Assembly (NCBI RefSeq): GCF_017876395.1 | Contig: NZ_JAGINX010000001.1 | Span: forward strand, 2,108,001 to 2,172,000 | Origin: Nesterenkonia lacusekhoensis | GTDB taxonomy: Bacteria; Actinomycetota; Actinomycetes; Actinomycetales; Micrococcaceae | DNA: 64,000 nt | Direction of reading: 5' to 3' | Part shown: positions 59,712-64,000 of the stretch, one piece after another | Position numbering within the stretch: position 1 is the stretch's first letter | Layout of the letters: the number at the start of each line of letters is the position of its first letter | Program-made: the position numbers and the translations under genes | Notes under the pieces: model-generated | Told to the model about the DNA's origin: nothing | The model's input: only the letters and a program-made list of their open reading frames with translations | Database searches by the model: none

Positions 59712-62311
59712 CATCGGTGAGTGAGACAGCCCCGCCCCGCGACCCTGCCGAGTCGCGGTCCCCGGTGGACCCGGTCATTCTGGAGAGCTATGGGCTCAAT
59801 GCTGTCCAGGTGGCCGAACGGCAGCGCCTCGACCTGGACAACGTCCAGCCGCACACCACTTCACGGTCCATCGCGGAGATCCTCCGCACCCACCTGATGA
59901 CGCTGTTCAACCTGATCATCGGCGTCTGCGCCCTGATGATCATCATCCTGGGCCGCTGGTTGGACCTGCTCTTCGCCGTAGCCGCCGTGGCCAATGTGAT
60001 CATCGGCCTGGTCCAGGAGTACAGCGCCAAGCGCAAGCTCGATGCCATCGCGCTGTTGCATCAGGACCATATCCGGGTGCTGCGCGACGGCACCCTGATG
60101 AGCGTCCACCGCGAGCAGATCGTCCTGGACGATGTGGTGGAGCTGCGCCGCGGGGACCAGATCCCCGCCGACGGCATCGTGATCTCTTCCCGCGGGCTGG
60201 ATGTGGACGAGTCCATCCTCACCGGTGAGGCGGACCCGGTCCCCAAGCGCCGCGACGACTACATCCTCTCCGGCACCGCAGCGCTGGCCGGCACCGGGCG
60301 CTTCGTGGTGACTGCCGTGGGCGAGAAGGCCCATGCAGTGAAGATCGCCACCGAATCCAAGCGCTACCAGAAGATCAACTCCGAGCTGCGCCGGGCCCTG
60401 GAGAAGGTGGCCTTCTGGCTGTCCATGGCGCTGCTGCCGATCACCGCGGTGGTCTTCAACGGCCAGATGCAGGCCCACGGCGGCTGGTCCGAGGCGATCT
60501 CGCAGGGCTGGAGCGACGGCGCCTGGCGCGACGCCATGGTCACCGCCGTCTCCTCGGTGACCGCGATGATCCCCGCCGGACTCGCCCTGATGACCACCAT
60601 CGCCTTCGCTGTGGCTGCGGTGAAGCTGGCCCAGACCCAGGTGCTGATCCAGGAGCAGCCCGCCGTGGAGATCCTGGCACGGGTGGATGTGGTCTGCTTC
60701 GACAAGACCGGCACCCTGACCGACGGCACCGTCGCCTTCCACAGTGCGGCCCCGTTGGACCGGCGCGGCCTGCCCACCACCTGGAGCCAGGACCCCAGCT
60801 CAACCGCCATCGCCGGCACCGAGCCGTGGCAGCAGGTGCTGGCCTGGTTCGGCAACGATGAGCTGGCCAACCCGACGGCGGCAGCCCTGCAGGTCCCGTT
60901 CCATGCCCTGCCGCGGCACCATGCCGCCTTCCAGGTCCAGTTCTCCTCAGCCCGCCGCTGGTCTGCAGTGACCTTCGCCGACGACGCCGGCGAGCTGGCC
61001 GGGCACTGGGTGCTCGGCGCCCCGGAGATCCTGTTGGACCCGGTGGTGGCCGGAGGCATCGAGGCCGAACAGCTCTTCGCCCACACCGATGCGATCGCCG
61101 CCCAGGGGCTGCGCACCATGGTGCTGGCCCGTGCCCCGCTCTACGAGACGGTGGTGGACGGTGCCTCCGGGCCGCTGGGCCGGGGCGAGCGGCTGCCCAA
61201 CGACCTCTACCCGGTGGCGCTGCTGACCTTCAAGGAGAACGTCCGCTCCGACGCCAAGCAGACCCTGGAGTACTTCCACAGCCAGGAAGTCGGCCTGAAG
61301 GTGATCTCTGGGGACCATCCGCGCACCGTCGCCGCCGTGGCCCGTGAGGTGGGCATGCAGGTCGACGGCGACGGCGTCGATGCCTCCCGGCTGCCCCAGG
61401 ACCCGGAGGCGCTGCGGGCGGTGATGTCCACCCATTCGGTGTTCGGGCGGGTGACCCCGGAGCAGAAGCGGGCCATGGTGGAGGCGCTGAAGGCCAACGG
61501 CCATGTGGTGGCGATGACCGGCGACGGCATCAACGACGCCCTGGCCCTGAAGAAGGCCGATCTGGGCATCGCCATGGGCAACGGGGCGCCGGCCACCAAG
61601 GCCGTCTCCCGGATGGTGCTGCTGGACGGGAAGTTCGACCGGCTGCCCGATGTGCTCGACGAGGGCCGGAAGGTCATCGCCAACACCGAACGGGTGGCCC
61701 ACCTGTTCCTGACCAAGACCGCCTATGCGCTGCTGCTGGGGCTGTTCTACGCGCTGATGTTCTGGGAGTTCCCGTTCCTGCCGCGCCAGTTCTCCACCGT
61801 GGACTTCCTGATGCTGGGCTGCCCGGCGTTCTTCCTGGCGCTGATGCCCAACACCCGCCGGTATCGGCCCGGGTTCCTGCGACGATCTGTGCTGTTCTCC
61901 ATCCCCGCTTCCCTGGCGATATGCCTGGCGGTGATCCCGGTCAGCCTCTTCGGCCGGGTCTTCGGGGACACCGCCCCTGGGATCCAGACAGCCTCCACCC
62001 TGTGCCTGACCGCCGTCGGGCTGTGGGTGCTCAATGTGGCCCTGCGGCCGCTGAGCGTGCCGCGGATCATCCTGATCAGCTCCATGTACGTGCTGCTGGC
62101 GCTGGTGCTTCTGGTGCCGATCTCCCAGCAGTACCACCTCTTCGCCATGCCCAGCGCCGAACTGCTGGCCGCCTCCTTCGTGGCCGCAGTGCTCGGCAGC
62201 GGGCTGGTGGAGCTGGGATGGCGGCTCTACGCGGCCAGGGTGGAAGCCCCTTCAGCCTCCCAGGAAAACACCTCGGCAGAGACACCGCCGCTCCCTCCGC
62301 GAACCTACTGA
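59708..62311 (+). CDS. P-type cation ATPase, CtpE-like
   Basis: An 867-residue ion pump with about ten spans. Key motifs: actuator DESILTGEAD, phosphorylation site VCFDKTGTLTDG, hinge MTGDGINDALALKKADLGIAMG. The span-4 region MIPAGLALMTTIAFAVAAVKLAQ and VLIQEQPAVEILARVDVV closely follow mycobacterial CtpE, a calcium pump; transport of Ca2+ is inferred from that. The start overlaps the preceding gene (ATGA), so the membrane protein upstream may be a partner. Confidence 0.9.
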   Translation: MTSVSETAPPRDPAESRSPVDPVILESYGLNAVQVAERQRLDLDNVQPHTTSRSIAEILRTHLMTLFNLIIGVCALMIIILGRWLDLLFAVAAVANVIIGLVQEYSAKRKLDAIALLHQDHIRVLRDGTLMSVHREQIVLDDVVELRRGDQIPADGIVISSRGLDVDESILTGEADPVPKRRDDYILSGTAALAGTGRFVVTAVGEKAHAVKIATESKRYQKINSELRRALEKVAFWLSMALLPITAVVFNGQMQAHGGWSEAISQGWSDGAWRDAMVTAVSSVTAMIPAGLALMTTIAFAVAAVKLAQTQVLIQEQPAVEILARVDVVCFDKTGTLTDGTVAFHSAAPLDRRGLPTTWSQDPSSTAIAGTEPWQQVLAWFGNDELANPTAAALQVPFHALPRHHAAFQVQFSSARRWSAVTFADDAGELAGHWVLGAPEILLDPVVAGGIEAEQLFAHTDAIAAQGLRTMVLARAPLYETVVDGASGPLGRGERLPNDLYPVALLTFKENVRSDAKQTLEYFHSQEVGLKVISGDHPRTVAAVAREVGMQVDGDGVDASRLPQDPEALRAVMSTHSVFGRVTPEQKRAMVEALKANGHVVAMTGDGINDALALKKADLGIAMGNGAPATKAVSRMVLLDGKFDRLPDVLDEGRKVIANTERVAHLFLTKTAYALLLGLFYALMFWEFPFLPRQFSTVDFLMLGCPAFFLALMPNTRRYRPGFLRRSVLFSIPASLAICLAVIPVSLFGRVFGDTAPGIQTASTLCLTAVGLWVLNVALRPLSVPRIILISSMYVLLALVLLVPISQQYHLFAMPSAELLAASFVAAVLGSGLVELGWRLYAARVEAPSASQENTSAETPPLPPRTY

Positions 62312-62469
62312 GAGGACTGACCGGAGAGGATCAACCCCTGATCTGGTGGCGGAAGTTCCCCTCAGAGAAGGAAAACCCGAGGTCAGCAGCACAATGACGC
62401 CAGCTGAATAGTGGCTTAACTTTCATGCGACCAAAGAGATATTAGGGTGAAACAGCCCCGCCGTTCACG

Positions 62470-62507
62470 GGTTCTACGGAAGCCGAAAGGCGGCCCTCCG
62501 TAGAACC
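62470..62507 (+). promoter_or_regulatory. Hairpin or operator before the isochorismatase pseudogene
   Basis: GGTTCTACGGA and TCCGTAGAACC (11 bp, perfect) enclose GCCGAAAGGC, a stem with a GAAA loop. The dyad ends 14 bases before the ATG at 62522 and leaves the ribosome binding site (AGAGGAG) free. A possible promoter (TTAACT, 18 nt, TATTAG) lies about 40 bases upstream. Confidence 0.5.
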
Positions 62508-62521
62508 AGAGGAGTGGCACT

Positions 62522-63170
62522 ATGCCAGTGTGGGAGAAGTTTCTTACCGAGCAGGACAAGCGGATCTTCCCTCAGAGCGGTTACGGCTACTACTTGGGAC
62601 CTGGTGAGCGTCCGGCCATTCTGGTCGTAGATATCAGCTATGTCTTCACCGGGGAGAAGGATGATCCCCTCGAAGACTCCGTCACCAAGTGGCACAACAG
62701 CTGCGGCCCCACGCCTGGGAAGCGATGCCCTACGTGCAGGAGCTGCTGACCGCCGCCCGTGAGAAGAACCTTCCCATCCTCTACTCCACGGGGTACGACG
62801 CACGCCCGGATGGGTTCGGCCGCGGGCTGTGGCGCAAAGACCCTGCCGTGGAGGCGAAGACTCCCCTGAAGGATACGGTCCGCAGGAGATCGTCCGGGAG
62901 ATCGCTCCCGAGGAGCGTGATGTCGTCTACACCAAACGAGCGCCCAGCGTCTTCCACGGAACGCCGCTTGCCTCTGATCTGCGTCTGCTGGAGGCTGACA
63001 CGCTCATCCTTGTCGGCACCGCCACCTCCGGCTGCGTGCGTGCCACTGCGGTGGATGCCTTCTCCCACAACTTCCGGACGGTGCTGGCCGAAGAGGGTTG
63101 CTTCGACCGGGGTGAAGCGTCCCACGCCATGGCGCTCTTCTACATGGATCAGAAGTATGCGGATGTGATG
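62522..63170 (+). pseudogene. Isochorismatase-family hydrolase with two frameshifts
   Basis: The protein can be followed through three frames: from 62522 (ILVVDISYVFTGEKDD), a -1 shift near 62705-62715 into [20 protein letters not shown], and another -1 shift near 62850-62890 into [15 protein letters not shown]. It then reads [20 protein letters not shown] to QKYADVM. All three catalytic positions (Asp, Lys in YTKRAPS, Cys in SGCVRA) survive. It resembles N-carbamoylsarcosine amidase-type enzymes. The C-terminus is lost at the join with an ISAs1 transposase. The shifts could in part be sequencing errors. Confidence 0.8.
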
Positions 63171-63825
63171 GCCGCGGGCGTGGACCTGACCGGAAAGGTG
63201 ATCACCGCGGACGCCCTGCACACGCAGCGCGCCACGGCCGAGGACCTGGTCACGGCACAGCGCGCCGACTACGTGCTGACCGTCAAGGCCAACCAGCCGA
63301 CCCTGTTCGCCGCCTGCCAGCAGGCGCTATCCGGACCGGCCCGCGCCTTCGCCGCCGAGGACGTCAGTTCCGAGCGTGGTCACGGACGCACCGAGCAGCG
63401 CACCACCCGGACCATGCCGGTCACCGACGGCGACGGGATCGACTTCCCCCATGCCGCGCAGGTCTTCCGGATCCGCCGTGACACCGGCGGCCTGGACGGC
63501 CAGCGCATCCGGAAGGAGACCGCCTACTGCATCACCAGCCTGGCGCCCGCCCAGGCCGGCCCGGTTCGGCTCGGCGCGCTGGTGCGGGGGCACTGGGAGA
63601 TCGAGAACCGAGTCCACTGGGTCCGCGATGTCACCTACGACGAGGACCGCTCCCAGGTCCGCACCGGTGCTGCGCCCCAGGTCATGGCCAGCCTGCGCAA
63701 CCTGGTCATCAGCGCCTTCCGCATGGCCGGTCACACCAACATCGCCGCCGCCCTCCGCTGGGCAGCCCGCGACTATCACCGACCACTGACCATTCTCGGC
63801 CTCACATGACTTTGCCGGAGCCCTG
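63171..63825 (+). mobile_element. ISAs1-family element, 3' fragment
   Basis: The C-terminal half of an ISAs1 transposase: [34 protein letters not shown], then [20 protein letters not shown] (holding the catalytic Glu) and the usual end at 63809. The right end CAGGGCTCCGGCAAAGTC (minus strand from 63825) fits the family. The first half, with the first catalytic Asp, is missing. It is in frame with the isochorismatase remnant, so a 326-residue chimaera is open from 62829. Confidence 0.85.
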
Positions 63826-63865
63826 CCGATTGGGGAGAGCAGATCGCGCACTCTAGGCATGTTGG

Positions 63866-64000
63866 TCATATCCACGCCCCTGGCCCCCTCCCAGCTTTCT
63901 GTTCTGCTGCGATCCGAAAGTCCATGCATTCTCGGGGGACGAGGCGCGTGCTGCACAGCTTCCTTCCTCGTCTTAGGGCCTGGTCGATCTCTTCGCTGAG
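63866..64000 (-). CDS. Possible 3' end of a gene entering from the right edge
   Basis: A frame open from the window edge to a TGA at 63866-63868 would encode LSEEIDQALRRGRKLCSTRL and about 24 further residues. Nothing identifies it. It is listed only because it starts outside the window. Confidence 0.2.
   Translation of the reverse strand, partial: LSEEIDQALRRGRKLCSTRLVPRECMDFRIAAEQKAGRGPGAWI

Noticed and set aside
62470-62507. Guanidine riboswitch before the isochorismatase-type gene
   Set aside because: There is one simple hairpin with a GAAA loop; the paired ACGR-loop hairpins or ykkC core are absent.

Overview
The window is high-GC, densely packed DNA from an actinobacterium. The SseB-like, DUF4235, Rpf-type and WXG100/EccC/EccD proteins, the GTG starts and the acidic, Glu/Asp-rich secreted proteins point to Micrococcales, perhaps a Micrococcaceae relative such as Nesterenkonia. 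That placement is an inference from protein style, not from a marker gene.

Layout. 1-5.9 kb: 3' part of hisD, a resuscitation-promoting-factor-like secreted muralytic enzyme, two copies of a C-rich-loop small RNA, an S4-domain protein, a Rieske ferredoxin and a YigZ protein. 5.9-13.2 kb: a GntR(YtrA-like)-controlled ABC transporter, a NagD-like phosphatase, a PH-like hypothetical, and a TetR-controlled MMPL exporter. 13.2-23.2 kb: pabB and pabC separated by two related lipoproteins and a cardiolipin synthase; a nitrilase-family hydrolase; a palindrome-rich gap; a TPP riboswitch leading an SDR plus flavin monooxygenase operon; DUF4235. 23.3-30.2 kb: a complete Mrp/Mnh cation/proton antiporter operon with fused MnhA-MnhB and a long-tailed MnhF. 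30.3-38 kb: a UMF1-type transporter, a DUF559-like protein, dcd, an SseB-like protein, phnDCE and an AEC permease. 38.2-40.4 kb: an ISL3 element gutted by an IS3-family element, with a broken lipoprotein gene on each side.

40.3-58.2 kb is a type VII secretion region. Leftward run two WXG100-size proteins, a DUF6507-like partner, a 696-residue alpha/beta hydrolase with an ESX-like N-terminus, and then paralogous lipoproteins, some broken. Rightward run a single-span membrane protein with a large outer domain, a very acidic C-terminally anchored protein, a MinD-like ATPase, a small membrane protein, EccD, a second and degenerate MinD-like protein, and EccC. EccB, EccE and mycosin are not recognisable here. 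The leftward half looks like a secreted lipase-type effector with partner proteins and a decaying array of surface lipoproteins that could be immunity proteins.

58.5-64 kb: a membrane protein translationally coupled to a CtpE-like P-type ATPase, then an isochorismatase-family gene broken by two frameshifts and fused in frame to the C-terminal half of an ISAs1 transposase.

Two themes run through the window. First, many gene 3' ends carry long near-perfect palindromes (arms of about 10-31 bp) without obvious U-tracts, some in recurring sequence families; they probably act as terminators. Second, the C-rich loop shared by the two small RNAs is exactly complementary over 9 nt to the ribosome binding sites of two exported-protein genes in the same window (the lipoprotein gene starting at 16641 and phnD), which suggests a post-transcriptional regulon.
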